This document shows positions 1 to 7,904 of a stretch of DNA of 45,539 nucleotides, piece by piece (position 1 is the first letter of the stretch; each line of letters begins with the position of its first letter). The notes under the pieces are model-generated. The model did not search any database. It worked only from the letters and a program-made list of their open reading frames with translations, and was not told where the DNA came from. Position numbers and translations under genes: made by a program. The stretch is from an uncultured Bacilli bacterium (GTDB taxonomy: Bacteria; Bacillota_I; Bacilli_A; RF39; UBA660): assembly GCA_934090795.1 (NCBI GenBank), contig CAKOJQ010000011.1, positions 1-45,539 of the forward strand. Direction: 5' to 3'.

Positions 1-107
1 TTAACAATCCAAATTAAGTGTTCCTTTTTATTTTATGTAAGTCTTACTTACATATTCATTATAGCAAATTATATTTTGAATTTCAATTATAAGATATGCG
101 AATATTT
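1..107. repeat. 3' part of a third toxin-like locus (partial copy at window edge)
   Basis: Bases 1-107 are nearly identical to 362-468. The repeat includes a hairpin terminator arm, the motif with paired ATGTAAG/CTTACAT arms, and a minus-strand promoter (TTGAAA at 86-81, 17-base spacer, TATAAT at 63-58). This is the distal half of another copy of the locus at 120-460, cut by the window start. The two copies are therefore tandem and in the same orientation. The part with the peptide gene would lie outside the window. Confidence 0.8.
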
Positions 108-119
108 ATAATTTTACTC

Positions 120-148
120 TTGATTATGATGTTTTTATGTGTTATTTT
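120..148 (+). promoter_or_regulatory. Promoter of hydrophobic peptide mRNA, copy B
   Basis: TTGATT (120-125), 17-base spacer, TATTTT (143-148) preceded by a TG one base upstream (extended -10). The transcript would begin near 155, just before the GGAACA arm that can pair with the 3' end of the same RNA. Confidence 0.45.
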
Positions 149-157
149 ATTTTTTAT

Positions 158-387
158 GGAACATTTAATTGTTTAGGTGATTACCTCTACTCTAGTAATA
201 GAAAGAGGTGGTTAATGTGAATAAAAAATTATTATATTTTATAATATTTAATTTATTTATTATTATTTTTATTTTATTCTACATTATTATTAAAATGAAT
301 GTATTAAAATAAAAACACCATAAACACGGGGTTTTGGTGAATACTTATTCTAGGTAATCACTTAACAATCCAAATTAAGTGTTCCTT
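158..387 (+). ncRNA. Predicted toxin-like mRNA with complementary 5' and 3' ends
   Basis: The 5' segment 158-185 (GGAACATTTAATT then GTTTAGGTGATTACC) is largely complementary to the 3' segment 353-386 (GGTAATCACTTAAC then AATTAAGTGTTCC). The transcript can thus close on itself or fold the 3' part as a terminator (CACTTAA 359-365 with TTAAGTG 375-381, then a T-rich tract from 386). A conserved internal hairpin lies at 316-339. Such long-range closure is known in type I toxin mRNAs and there controls translation; here it is inference from pairing. Confidence 0.5.
217..312 (+). CDS. Small hydrophobic peptide, type I toxin-like (31 aa)
   Basis: A 31-codon frame starting at GTG 217, after a GAAAGAGGTGG ribosome-binding site. 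The product has a charged N-terminus (MNKKLL), one run of about 20 Ile/Leu/Phe residues and a short KMNVLK tail. That is the form of membrane-damaging type I toxin peptides such as those of the BsrG/TxpA class, but I see no sequence match to a named family. It is surrounded by an antisense promoter and paired 5'/3' RNA arms, and a diverged copy lies at 28640. ATG at 215 gives an immediate stop, so GTG is the likely start. The toxin role is inferred from architecture. Confidence 0.6.
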   Translation: MNKKLLYFIIFNLFIIIFILFYIIIKMNVLK

Positions 388-412
388 TTTATTTTATGTA
401 AGTCTTACTTAC
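300..412 (-). ncRNA. Predicted antisense RNA (antitoxin-like)
   Basis: A canonical minus-strand promoter, TTGAAT (447-442), 17 bases, TATAAT (424-419), would start an RNA near 412. It begins with an ATGTAAG/CTTACAT hairpin and crosses the 3' end of the peptide mRNA. It ends at the hairpin 339-316 (CACCA..AAAC/GTTT..TGGTG), followed on this strand by TTTTTATTTT. Length would be about 110 nt. All three copies in the window keep this promoter with exact 17-base spacing. Confidence 0.55.
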
Positions 413-517
413 ATATTCATTATAGCAAATTATATTTTAAAATTCAATCATAAGATATGTGAATATTCAACATTCAATTTAAAAGTAAAGAAGAAGATAG
501 TTTTTTAGGCTATCTTT

Positions 518-1093
518 TTAAATATAATTACTAAATTTAGTATATTCTTCTTTTAAGTATTTAACTACACTATTAATATTCTTTTTAAAGATAATAATAT
601 CTATTAAAGATGAAATACTTGAAACAACAATTATAATTCCTAAACTTATTGTAATAGCACTTACACTTTCTACTGGGTTAATTAATAAGATAACACCACA
701 TATTACAGTAATAATATTAGTTATTAATGATAGGATAAAATATGGTTCACCTTTCATGTAAATATCTAATCTAATTTTAAAGATGCCTGATATTAAGAAC
801 CATAGTCCTAAAAATATTGGTAATATTACTTTTAATGTAACTGGATTTAAAATTATTAAGATACCAATTAAAGTTAAAAGAATTGCATATAGAAATACAT
901 TAATAAAAATATTTTTTGTTTTAGAATCAATAATAAATAGATAAATACCTGATACTATAAGAGATGCTCCAATTAGATAAGATATAATATTAAAAGATAT
1001 ATCTGGTTTAACTATTAAAATACCTCCTACTAATAAGAATACGATTGTTAGTATTATTCCTGAATTTAAATACTTGTTTAATTTGTTTAACAT
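518..1093 (-). CDS. DUF308 (HdeD-like) membrane protein
   Basis: This 191-residue protein is almost entirely six hydrophobic segments in three pairs. Each pair contains a GxxLIxxP- or GxxLIxNP-type turn (GGILIVKPDIS, GILIILNPVT, GVILLINPVE), the internal repeat typical of the DUF308/HdeD family. The family sits in the cytoplasmic membrane; E. coli HdeD is linked to acid resistance, but no role is established for Bacillota members. The start follows AAAGAGGTAAAAA. It lies 18 bases downstream of the MMPL exporter stop on the same strand, so the two are likely co-transcribed and under the divergent TetR regulator. Confidence 0.8.
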   Translation of the reverse strand: MLNKLNKYLNSGIILTIVFLLVGGILIVKPDISFNIISYLIGASLIVSGIYLFIIDSKTKNIFINVFLYAILLTLIGILIILNPVTLKVILPIFLGLWFLISGIFKIRLDIYMKGEPYFILSLITNIITVICGVILLINPVESVSAITISLGIIIVVSSISSLIDIIIFKKNINSVVKYLKEEYTKFSNYI

Positions 1094-1111
1094 TTTTTAC
1101 CTCTTTCCTTT

Positions 1112-4100
1112 TTATTTGAACAAGTTTTTAATTCTTGTCCATAGATTTGTTTTAGATGATTTCTCAGATATGTTTGTTTTTTCTTCCTGTTTTTCTTTAC
1201 CATCTAACACTATTATAAACTTAGTTTCATCATTTATGCTAGTACTTTTTGATGCATATGAAGTATAGTTGTCAGCTAGTTTACTTAATGCTTCTACTCT
1301 AGCTTTTGATGAAGCAATAGGTCCATTAACTAATGCTGATATTTCTTCAATACCTTCTTTGTTAAATGTTGTAATTCCAGTTGATAATGTGTTCATATTT
1401 GAATCGATGTAATCAATGTTTGTATATAATGTATTTAGTGATGAAGTAAATGATTTAATTGATTCATTTTTAACTTGATTAGATAAGGTTGGGGCTAATG
1501 TATTAACAATTGATTCAGCAGTACTTATAGCTGTTTCTTCAGCAACTGTTGATGCTACACTTTTAGAAACGTTTTCAGCAATATAATTAGTTGTATTTGT
1601 AGTAAGTGATGTTATTTCTTGTTTTAAAGTTAAAGCAAATGCATTTATTTTATTGATATCATAATTATTTTGAATTAGATATGTGCATGATTCCATATTT
1701 CCACTTACACATAACATATAATTATTTAAAGCTTCTTCACTACCTAAATAAGATAATAATATTTTTGATACAGTTTTAGTTGCTAAGTCAGTAACATAAG
1801 TATCATTTGAATTTTTTAAATTTTCTTCTACTTTAATCCAAGCACTTTCACTTAATTTCTTTTTATAGTCATTAGTAAAAGTATTTTGAACATTTTGCAT
1901 AGTTTGAGTTCTTATACCAGCAAGGGTCTTTTCATCTAAAGCTTCTTCATTATTATTTTTTAAATTAGTAATTGATGATGATAATGAATTTTTTAATTTA
2001 TTAATTCCTTTAGATAGGTCACTAGCGCCATTATCAATCTTATTCATATTAGTTTGTAATTCATCTACTTTAGAATTTAATCCATCTAATTTATTAAAAA
2101 CAGATAAGTCTGCATCAGAAAGTAATTTATTAGTTGCAACAAAGTACATTGTTGGTAATTTAAAGTTATCAGTTTCATAAGATAGTGTTAATGTATTTAA
2201 GGTAGATAATTCGCTTATATTTAAACTTCTATTTAAGTATGGTGAAGAAATACCAACAACCATATTTTTATTTCCACTAGCAACTACTTTACCATTATTA
2301 ATTTTAATATTTGTAACATTACTATCTAGCATAGTTCCCATAGTTACTAAAAATGGTGTATACATAGTTTCTTGTTTTCCATTAACTAAGGCATTATGTT
2401 TTTCATTATTAGTAAAATTAATTACGATTTTAATTTTACCTGATTTACCTAAGATATTATCTAAAGATTCTTCTTTTCCATCTAGATAATATTTAATATT
2501 TACTCCTATTGGTAAAGATTTTTTACTTGTTCCTTGATAGAATACATCTTTTCCTAAAGCATTAATTGATATATTTTTATTTAATTTAGTTATTTCATCG
2601 TTTGATGAGATATTTAAAATATCTTCTAATTCAGTATAATCTTCGATGGTATCTAATTTTTTAGTATTTTTTATTTGTTCATTAACAGTCGTACTAATAA
2701 CATTACCATTTTCATCTATTTTAGAATAAACAGTTTCAGTTTTAGTATTGGCAAAAACACATAAGGGGCTTAGCATAGCAACTGTTAATATGGCTAAATT
2801 TAATTTTTTCATTTTATTTCCTTTCATATTAGTTTTACTTATTAATTTATCAAATATAAGTAGAATTGATGGTAAGATAGTTAAAACGAATAACATACTT
2901 ATTAAGGCTCCTCTACTTATTAAGTTACAAATTGAACCAATCATTTCAATTTTAGAATATACTCCTACTCCAAATGTGGCAGCAAAGAAACAAGCAGCAC
3001 TTACTAGAACAGAGTGTCCACAGTAATTTAAAGTATTAATCATACATTCTTTTTTATTCTTATTAGTTTTACGATTATTTACATATGTTGTAGTTATTAA
3101 AATAGCATAATCAATTGTTGCACCTAATTGGATTGTTCCTAAAACGATTGGAGCAATAAATGGTAGAACGCTACCTGTAAAGTATGAAATACTCATGTTA
3201 GCAAGGATTGCTCCTTCAATAGCTATTATTAATAAGAATGGTAAGGAGAAATTCTTTAATATAATAAATAGGATTAAGAAAATACATATGATTGATGAAT
3301 AGTTAACATTTTTAAAGTCAGTATCACAAATGGTTACTAAGTCTTTCATTAAGGCTCCTTCTCCTGCAACTATTCCGTTTTGATCATATTTCTTAACTAT
3401 TTTATTTATTTCTTCGATTTGATTATTTAATTCATTAGTTGCAACATCATATTTAGAATTTATTAAGATTAAGTTATATTTATCACTATCAAATAAGTTA
3501 ATCATATTATCTGATAAGCCGTATTCTGAGAGTTTAGTTGTTGATAAAGTTAAGTCAATTCCTTTTAATGATGATAATTCATTGGTTAGATTTGTTAAGT
3601 CATCTATTTTTAGATTTTTATCTACTAAGATGATTTGAGGACTAACTATATTATATTTTTCTTTTAATAATTCATTTGTTTTAACACTTTCTAAATAACT
3701 TGGAAGTGATCTATCTAACTTATAATATACTTCTACTTTATTATTAGCTAAATAAAGAGGCATTAAAAGAATAATGAATATTATAAAGAATGCTTTGTTG
3801 TTATTTACTATAAATGTATTTATTTTATTAAAGTTTGGCATTAATTTTTTATGTTTTGTTTTTGTTACTTGTTTATCAAAGAATAATAATAAACTTGGGA
3901 AGATAGTAAGTACTGAGATAATTCCTAGTAATACACCTTTAGCCATAACTATTCCAAGATCAGTACCTAATGTTAATTTCATTGTACATAACACTAGGAA
4001 ACCAGCAATTGTTGTTAATGATGAACCTACTACTGATGTAAATGTTTCAGAGATAGCTTCTTCCATAGCCTCTTCTTTATTCATTTTTTCTTTTTTATCT

Positions 4101-4852
4101 TCATAAGCATGATATAAGAATATTGAGTAGTCGGTTGTTACACCTAATTGTAAAACTGCAACTAAGGCTTTTGTTATGTATGAGATGTCTCCTAAAAATA
4201 CATTTGTACCAAAGTTAAACATGATTGCCATTCCAATATTAGCAAGTAACAGAATTGGTACAACGTATGAATCAAGGGACAACTCAAGAACTAATAAACA
4301 AAGAACAACAGCAATTATTACATAAACAGTTATTTCTTCATTAGATAAATTCATTGTATCTAAGACCATTGAGCTCATACCACCTTGCATTAATTTATGA
4401 TCAGTGATGTTTCTTATTTCTTCTACGGCGTTAATGGTTCTTTCATCACTTGTTGAATACTTGAAAGTTATAAACATTAAGTCGGTATTATCTTGATGAA
4501 TTTTATCTTTAATTTCTGATGGTAAAACATCAATTGGTATGTTTGTTCCTAATACATCATAGATACTTAAAACTTCATTTACTCCTTCAACTTTAGTAAT
4601 TTTATCTTTTAAGTTTAATATTTCTTTAGGAGATAAGTTTTCAGCAACTACTATGGAATAAGACCCCATATTAAATTCGTCTGTTAAGATATCTTGTCCT
4701 TTAATAGTATCTATTTCACTTGGTAAGTAAACTAAGATGTTGTAATTAATTGTTGTTAGTTTCATACCAATAAATGATAGAACTAAAAGGATACATGATA
4801 TAATTAATACTTTTGTTTTATTATTAATTATAAATTTACTTATTTTTTTCAT
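1112..4852 (-). CDS. MMPL/RND-family exporter fused to a secreted C-terminal domain (1,246 aa)
   Basis: Residues 1-680 form an MMPL-type RND transporter: TM1 near 18-37, an extracytoplasmic loop, a TM cluster with GVTTDYSIFLY (Asp about 241), then a second half with GATIDYAIL. Family members move lipids or amphipathic compounds using proton motive force. From about residue 681 the frame continues into a segment that looks like a separate signal peptide (MKKLNLAILTVAM.. CVFA), then about 540 extracytoplasmic residues. That part has GASDLSKGINKL-type heptads seen in YhgE/Pip-like proteins and a soluble C-terminus. The upstream GTG at 4864 overlaps the GGAGGG ribosome site, so ATG 4852 is preferred. 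Paired with a divergent TetR gene. Confidence 0.85.
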   Translation of the reverse strand: MKKISKFIINNKTKVLIISCILLVLSFIGMKLTTINYNILVYLPSEIDTIKGQDILTDEFNMGSYSIVVAENLSPKEILNLKDKITKVEGVNEVLSIYDVLGTNIPIDVLPSEIKDKIHQDNTDLMFITFKYSTSDERTINAVEEIRNITDHKLMQGGMSSMVLDTMNLSNEEITVYVIIAVVLCLLVLELSLDSYVVPILLLANIGMAIMFNFGTNVFLGDISYITKALVAVLQLGVTTDYSIFLYHAYEDKKEKMNKEEAMEEAISETFTSVVGSSLTTIAGFLVLCTMKLTLGTDLGIVMAKGVLLGIISVLTIFPSLLLFFDKQVTKTKHKKLMPNFNKINTFIVNNNKAFFIIFIILLMPLYLANNKVEVYYKLDRSLPSYLESVKTNELLKEKYNIVSPQIILVDKNLKIDDLTNLTNELSSLKGIDLTLSTTKLSEYGLSDNMINLFDSDKYNLILINSKYDVATNELNNQIEEINKIVKKYDQNGIVAGEGALMKDLVTICDTDFKNVNYSSIICIFLILFIILKNFSLPFLLIIAIEGAILANMSISYFTGSVLPFIAPIVLGTIQLGATIDYAILITTTYVNNRKTNKNKKECMINTLNYCGHSVLVSAACFFAATFGVGVYSKIEMIGSICNLISRGALISMLFVLTILPSILLIFDKLISKTNMKGNKMKKLNLAILTVAMLSPLCVFANTKTETVYSKIDENGNVISTTVNEQIKNTKKLDTIEDYTELEDILNISSNDEITKLNKNISINALGKDVFYQGTSKKSLPIGVNIKYYLDGKEESLDNILGKSGKIKIVINFTNNEKHNALVNGKQETMYTPFLVTMGTMLDSNVTNIKINNGKVVASGNKNMVVGISSPYLNRSLNISELSTLNTLTLSYETDNFKLPTMYFVATNKLLSDADLSVFNKLDGLNSKVDELQTNMNKIDNGASDLSKGINKLKNSLSSSITNLKNNNEEALDEKTLAGIRTQTMQNVQNTFTNDYKKKLSESAWIKVEENLKNSNDTYVTDLATKTVSKILLSYLGSEEALNNYMLCVSGNMESCTYLIQNNYDINKINAFALTLKQEITSLTTNTTNYIAENVSKSVASTVAEETAISTAESIVNTLAPTLSNQVKNESIKSFTSSLNTLYTNIDYIDSNMNTLSTGITTFNKEGIEEISALVNGPIASSKARVEALSKLADNYTSYASKSTSINDETKFIIVLDGKEKQEEKTNISEKSSKTNLWTRIKNLFK

Positions 4853-4892
4853 TTTTCCCTCCACTTAATAATAATATACTTATGAAACTAAA

Positions 4893-4910
4893 TTAACACC
4901 AACATGTTAA
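4893..4910. promoter_or_regulatory. Candidate TetR operator between exporter and regulator
   Basis: TTAACA-N6-TGTTAA inverted repeat in the divergent gap. On the minus strand it borders or overlaps a possible exporter promoter (TTGGTG, 18 bases, TATATT), where a TetR dimer would block transcription. Only the palindrome is directly visible. Confidence 0.35.
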
Positions 4911-5023
4911 TGTTTTTGTTTGATAAGCAACATTTTAACTATTATGTATTAATAAATAATGGACTTTTGTTGTTTTTCTTTTAATTTTAATTAAACTGAT
5001 GTATTATTAAATTGGTGATTTAA

Positions 5024-5587
5024 ATGGAAAAGAAAGAAGATTTAAGAATTACTAAGACTAAAAAGTTATTATATGAAGCTTTATTAAAGGAAATGGAAAC
5101 TAAAGCGTTTGAAGATATAAAGGTAAACGATTTATGTGCAATAAGTATGATTAATAGATCAACATTTTATTCTCATTATAATGATAAATATGATTTATTT
5201 GTTGATTTACTTAATACTTTAAAAAATGAATTATTTGATAAATTAGATGAAAATAAATTTATTGTTAGTACAAAAGAATATTATATGGAACTAATTAGAT
5301 TATTACTTGACCACTTAGAAGAACATAAAAAAATCTATTACTCAATAATTTTAAGTAATAGAAATAGTTTAGTTGTTGATATTATTTTAGATACTACTAT
5401 TAAAGATATTAATAAAAGATTAAATATTAGTAATATTGATAGAAAGAGTGTTCCATCTGATGTTATTATCAATTTTTATTTAGGTGCTGTTTCAATGGTT
5501 GGACTTAATTATTTAAAGAGTGATAATAAATATAGTAAACAAGATATTATTAATTATTTAAGTATACTTATTCCAGATAATATTTAA
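5024..5587 (+). CDS. TetR/AcrR family transcriptional regulator
   Basis: A 187-residue protein with an N-terminal TetR helix-turn-helix: TKKLLYEALLKEM, then FEDIKVNDLCAISMINRSTFYSHYNDKYDLF at about 28-60. It then continues as an all-helical ligand/dimerisation domain of normal length. TetR proteins are dimeric repressors released by a small ligand. It is transcribed away from the MMPL exporter across a 171-base gap holding a palindrome, so local repression of the exporter-DUF308 pair and of itself is the natural reading. The C-terminal domain resembles the TetR_C_8-like group found beside MMPL/YhgE genes, a weaker assignment. Confidence 0.85.
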   Translation: MEKKEDLRITKTKKLLYEALLKEMETKAFEDIKVNDLCAISMINRSTFYSHYNDKYDLFVDLLNTLKNELFDKLDENKFIVSTKEYYMELIRLLLDHLEEHKKIYYSIILSNRNSLVVDIILDTTIKDINKRLNISNIDRKSVPSDVIINFYLGAVSMVGLNYLKSDNKYSKQDIINYLSILIPDNI

Positions 5588-5598
5588 TAACTATTTGA

Positions 5599-5635
5599 GT
5601 GTCAATTGTGTCTCCAGTGGGGACACTTTTTTATA
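5599..5635 (-). pseudogene. DUF1016 gene scrap carrying hairpin (i); may terminate tetR
   Basis: On the minus strand this reads KKVSPLETQLTL, matching the KVSPMATQLSW and KVSTLSTQLTW segments of the two DUF1016 genes nearby. It contains the perfect-length palindrome GTGTCTCC-AGT-GGGGACAC (5608-5626), followed on the plus strand by six T. It could therefore serve as the rho-independent terminator of the TetR gene whose stop is at 5587. Confidence 0.6.
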
Positions 5636-5644
5636 TAACAATAT

Positions 5645-5690
5645 TTGTTCCAACTTAATTGGCACTACAATGTCGCACCTTTTTCAATTA
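5645..5690 (-). pseudogene. Second DUF1016 gene scrap
   Basis: The minus strand reads EKGATL-stop-CQLSWN, aligning codon for codon with EKVSTLSTQLTW of the intact gene over a same-length 36-base stretch. It has an in-frame stop and a decayed palindrome. It abuts the stop of the truncated copy at 5684, suggesting repeated duplication and truncation at this motif. Confidence 0.5.
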
Positions 5691-6085
5691 ACAAATAAAT
5701 TGTTTATCATTTCAAAATTATAACATTTTTTAATTTGATTAATATAATAATTTATCTCATTGTAATCCTTGATAGATAATAATAATCTACAGTTTGACCA
5801 TGACAATTGTGTCGCCATCGGCGACACTTTTTCATCACTAAATACTTTATAAAATTGCTTCATCCTAAATAATGTACGCCGATTATATTTTTTACCTACT
5901 TCTACAACTAATCTTTTAGAATATTCGTCAATAATATTATCGCCATATTTACCACCTGCTTCGGTTAATAGTCTACCTATTTCAAAATAAGAATTTACAG
6001 TATTTCTTTCTTTTGAATAATCTTTTACTTTAGAGTATATTTCATTATCGATTATTTTATTTTTTATTTCTTCATAATAATTCAT
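5684..6085 (-). pseudogene. Truncated DUF1016 (YhcG-type) protein, N-terminal domain only
   Basis: The first roughly 95 residues are almost the same as the N-terminus of the full gene just upstream (start MNYYEEIKNKIIDNEIY, then GRLLTEAGGKYGDNIIDEYS). This is the DUF1016 N-terminal helical domain. After TQLSWSNCRLLLSIKDYNE the protein diverges and stops at 133 residues, before the nuclease domain. It has its own GAAGGAAG ribosome site and starts 15 bases after the full copy's stop. It is a tandem duplicate that lost its 3' half, but it could still be translated, for example as a partner or decoy. Hairpin (ii), GTGTCGCC-ATC-GGCGACAC, lies at 5809-5827. Confidence 0.7.
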
Positions 6086-6100
6086 TTATCTTCCTTCTTT

Positions 6101-6991
6101 CTATACTAATTCATAATTTCTAGCTATAATTCTTTTATCACTACAATATTCAATAATATATTCATTATTCTCTTTACACACAATTATTCCAATTGTCCTA
6201 TCTTGATTTGATTTTTTTAAATTCTTATCTATATAATTCATATATACTTCTATTTGTCCAATATGTTCTTTCTTTAATCTTGTTACTTTAAGTTCTATTA
6301 CAGCATAACAATTAAACTCTATGTTATATAACAGTAAATCAATATAATTATATCTATCACCTAATTTTATAGGATATTCCTTTCCTATAAAACAAAAGCC
6401 AGTCCCTAATTCTTTCATAAATGATTCAATATCTTCCAAAATGATTTGTTGAAGTATTTTTTCAGATATTTCATTATATTTATTTGTGTTTTTAATTAAT
6501 ATTGGATTCTTTACTAAATCTGGTAATAATGATTGTTCGTTAGCAATAAGTTTTGCTTTTGCACTTTCACTAAGTCTTTCATATTCTTTGGTTTTAATTC
6601 TATTTCGTAATTCTCTTATACTAATATTTAAGTTATTACAAATTCTTATATAGTATATTATTGCGTTGGTATTTTTTAGTTTTAATAATTCTGTATAATG
6701 ACTCCAAGTCAATTGTGTCGACAGTGTCGACACTTTTTCATCATTAAATACTTTATAAAACTGTTTCATTCTAAATAATGTACGTCGATTATATTTTTTA
6801 CCTACTTCTATAACTAATCGTTCAGAATATTCATCAATAATATTATCGCCATATTTACCACCTGCTTCATTTAATAATCTACCTATTTCAAAATAAGTGT
6901 TAACAGTATTTCTTTCTTTTGAATAATCTTTTACTTTACAATATATTTCATTATCGATTATTTTATTTTTTATTTCTTCATAATAATTCAT
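6101..6991 (-). CDS. DUF1016/YhcG-family PD-(D/E)XK nuclease
   Basis: A 296-residue two-domain protein. Residues 1-150 are the DUF1016 N-terminal helical domain with the hallmark QLTWSHYTELL. Residues 185-296 form the PD-(D/E)XK domain, with YIDLLLYN (Asp 218) and VIELKV (Glu 233, Lys 235) followed by HIGQIEVYMNYID. All catalytic positions are present. YhcG-type proteins are predicted DNA endonucleases often near restriction, phage or mobile genes; no substrate is known. The ribosome site is AGAAGGAC. A palindrome, GTGTCGAC-AGT-GTCGACAC (6715-6733), is embedded in the codons for residues 87-93. A truncated tandem copy follows directly. Confidence 0.8.
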   Translation of the reverse strand: MNYYEEIKNKIIDNEIYCKVKDYSKERNTVNTYFEIGRLLNEAGGKYGDNIIDEYSERLVIEVGKKYNRRTLFRMKQFYKVFNDEKVSTLSTQLTWSHYTELLKLKNTNAIIYYIRICNNLNISIRELRNRIKTKEYERLSESAKAKLIANEQSLLPDLVKNPILIKNTNKYNEISEKILQQIILEDIESFMKELGTGFCFIGKEYPIKLGDRYNYIDLLLYNIEFNCYAVIELKVTRLKKEHIGQIEVYMNYIDKNLKKSNQDRTIGIIVCKENNEYIIEYCSDKRIIARNYELV

Positions 6992-7029
6992 TTTGTCCTT
7001 CTTTCTGATTTTTTTCTTATTATCAATAA

Positions 7030-7752
7030 TTATTTGTAGCTAATACACGTAACATTGTCATCTAATATTAGTAGATTCATTGGTTTATTTGAATAATTTT
7101 CTATTAATTTAACAATATTAAGTAAAATTTCATTATTACCTGCTAATTCATATGAATAACTAATACTTATTGATGTTAATAGTTTTAATGCTTTAGTTAA
7201 CCAACTATTAACCTTATTTAATTTATTTAAAGATACATAAGTAGTTAAAGGAGTATTTTTAATAATCTCTCCTGTTTTATAATCACTATAAACATACTTT
7301 TCAATTAAAAAATTATTATTATCTTCATAAGTTTGTAATACGATGGAAGTATAGCCAATTTTTACATTATTTAATGTTAAATATTCATTTAATTCAAAAC
7401 GAAAGATATATAAATTATTACTAGTTAATAATTTATTATTATAATTACTACTAATATTAGATGAATCTATAAATATATCGATTACTGGTTTATTAGGTTC
7501 ATATCTCATATAATTAAAACTATCATCGGTAATAACATAAGAATTAATAATGTAATTAAGTTCAATATTAAATATTTTAGATATAATAGTTTTAAAATAT
7601 AAATTATATTTAATAAATAAATATTTAAATACTTCTTCATTAATTATTGGTAACTGAAAATCATTATTACTCTTTAAATAATTAGTTGTATTAATTAATT
7701 TAAGATTATAATTTATTTTTTCTAAATCATAAATTGTTTTTAATTTTAGCAT
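7030..7752 (-). CDS. Uncharacterised protein resembling a degenerate Rpn/PD-(D/E)XK transposase-family nuclease
   Basis: This 240-residue soluble protein is not firmly recognised. Its layout recalls the PD-(D/E)XK nuclease family transposase (Rpn-like) proteins: an N-terminal helical part (FKYLFIKYNLYFKTIISKIF), a VIDIFID strand at about 90, and a FRFELNEY strand. A helical tail then contains SLNKLNKVNSWLTKALKLLT and GNNEILLNIVKLIENYSNKP, like the family's W..FL / NEEI..A segment. The usual Lys and Glu/Gln of the active site are not obvious, so it may be inactive. It is preceded by AAAGGAA and lies downstream of a strong minus-strand terminator. Confidence in the family is low. Confidence 0.4.
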   Translation of the reverse strand: MLKLKTIYDLEKINYNLKLINTTNYLKSNNDFQLPIINEEVFKYLFIKYNLYFKTIISKIFNIELNYIINSYVITDDSFNYMRYEPNKPVIDIFIDSSNISSNYNNKLLTSNNLYIFRFELNEYLTLNNVKIGYTSIVLQTYEDNNNFLIEKYVYSDYKTGEIIKNTPLTTYVSLNKLNKVNSWLTKALKLLTSISISYSYELAGNNEILLNIVKLIENYSNKPMNLLILDDNVTCISYK

Positions 7753-7863
7753 ATATTTTATTCCTTTCTAAAAGGAGAAAATATTTTTCCTCCTCTTCTA
7801 TATATATTTATTACACGTGAGATTACAATTTACTTGTTTTTTATTCAAGTTTCTTAAAAAATT

Positions 7864-7900
7864 GCAAAATAAAAATAAGATCTGTTTAAATCTTATTTTT
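7864..7900 (-). terminator. Strong hairpin terminator
   Basis: Perfect 11-base arms AAAAATAAGAT / ATCTTATTTTT (7871-7881, 7890-7900) with an 8-base loop, followed on the minus strand by TTTTTATTTT. It would end a minus-strand transcript coming from the element at 7905-8125. The arms are symmetrical, so some plus-strand activity is possible. Confidence 0.65.
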
Positions 7901-7904
7901 GAAT

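Noticed and set aside
1..468. Repeats read as ends of an insertion sequence or MITE
   Set aside because: No transposase, no target duplication seen, and the conserved parts are promoters and RNA stems rather than only terminal repeats.
5599..6733. Palindromes as a small CRISPR array
   Set aside because: Only three copies at irregular distances, inside genes, without spacers of uniform length or cas genes.
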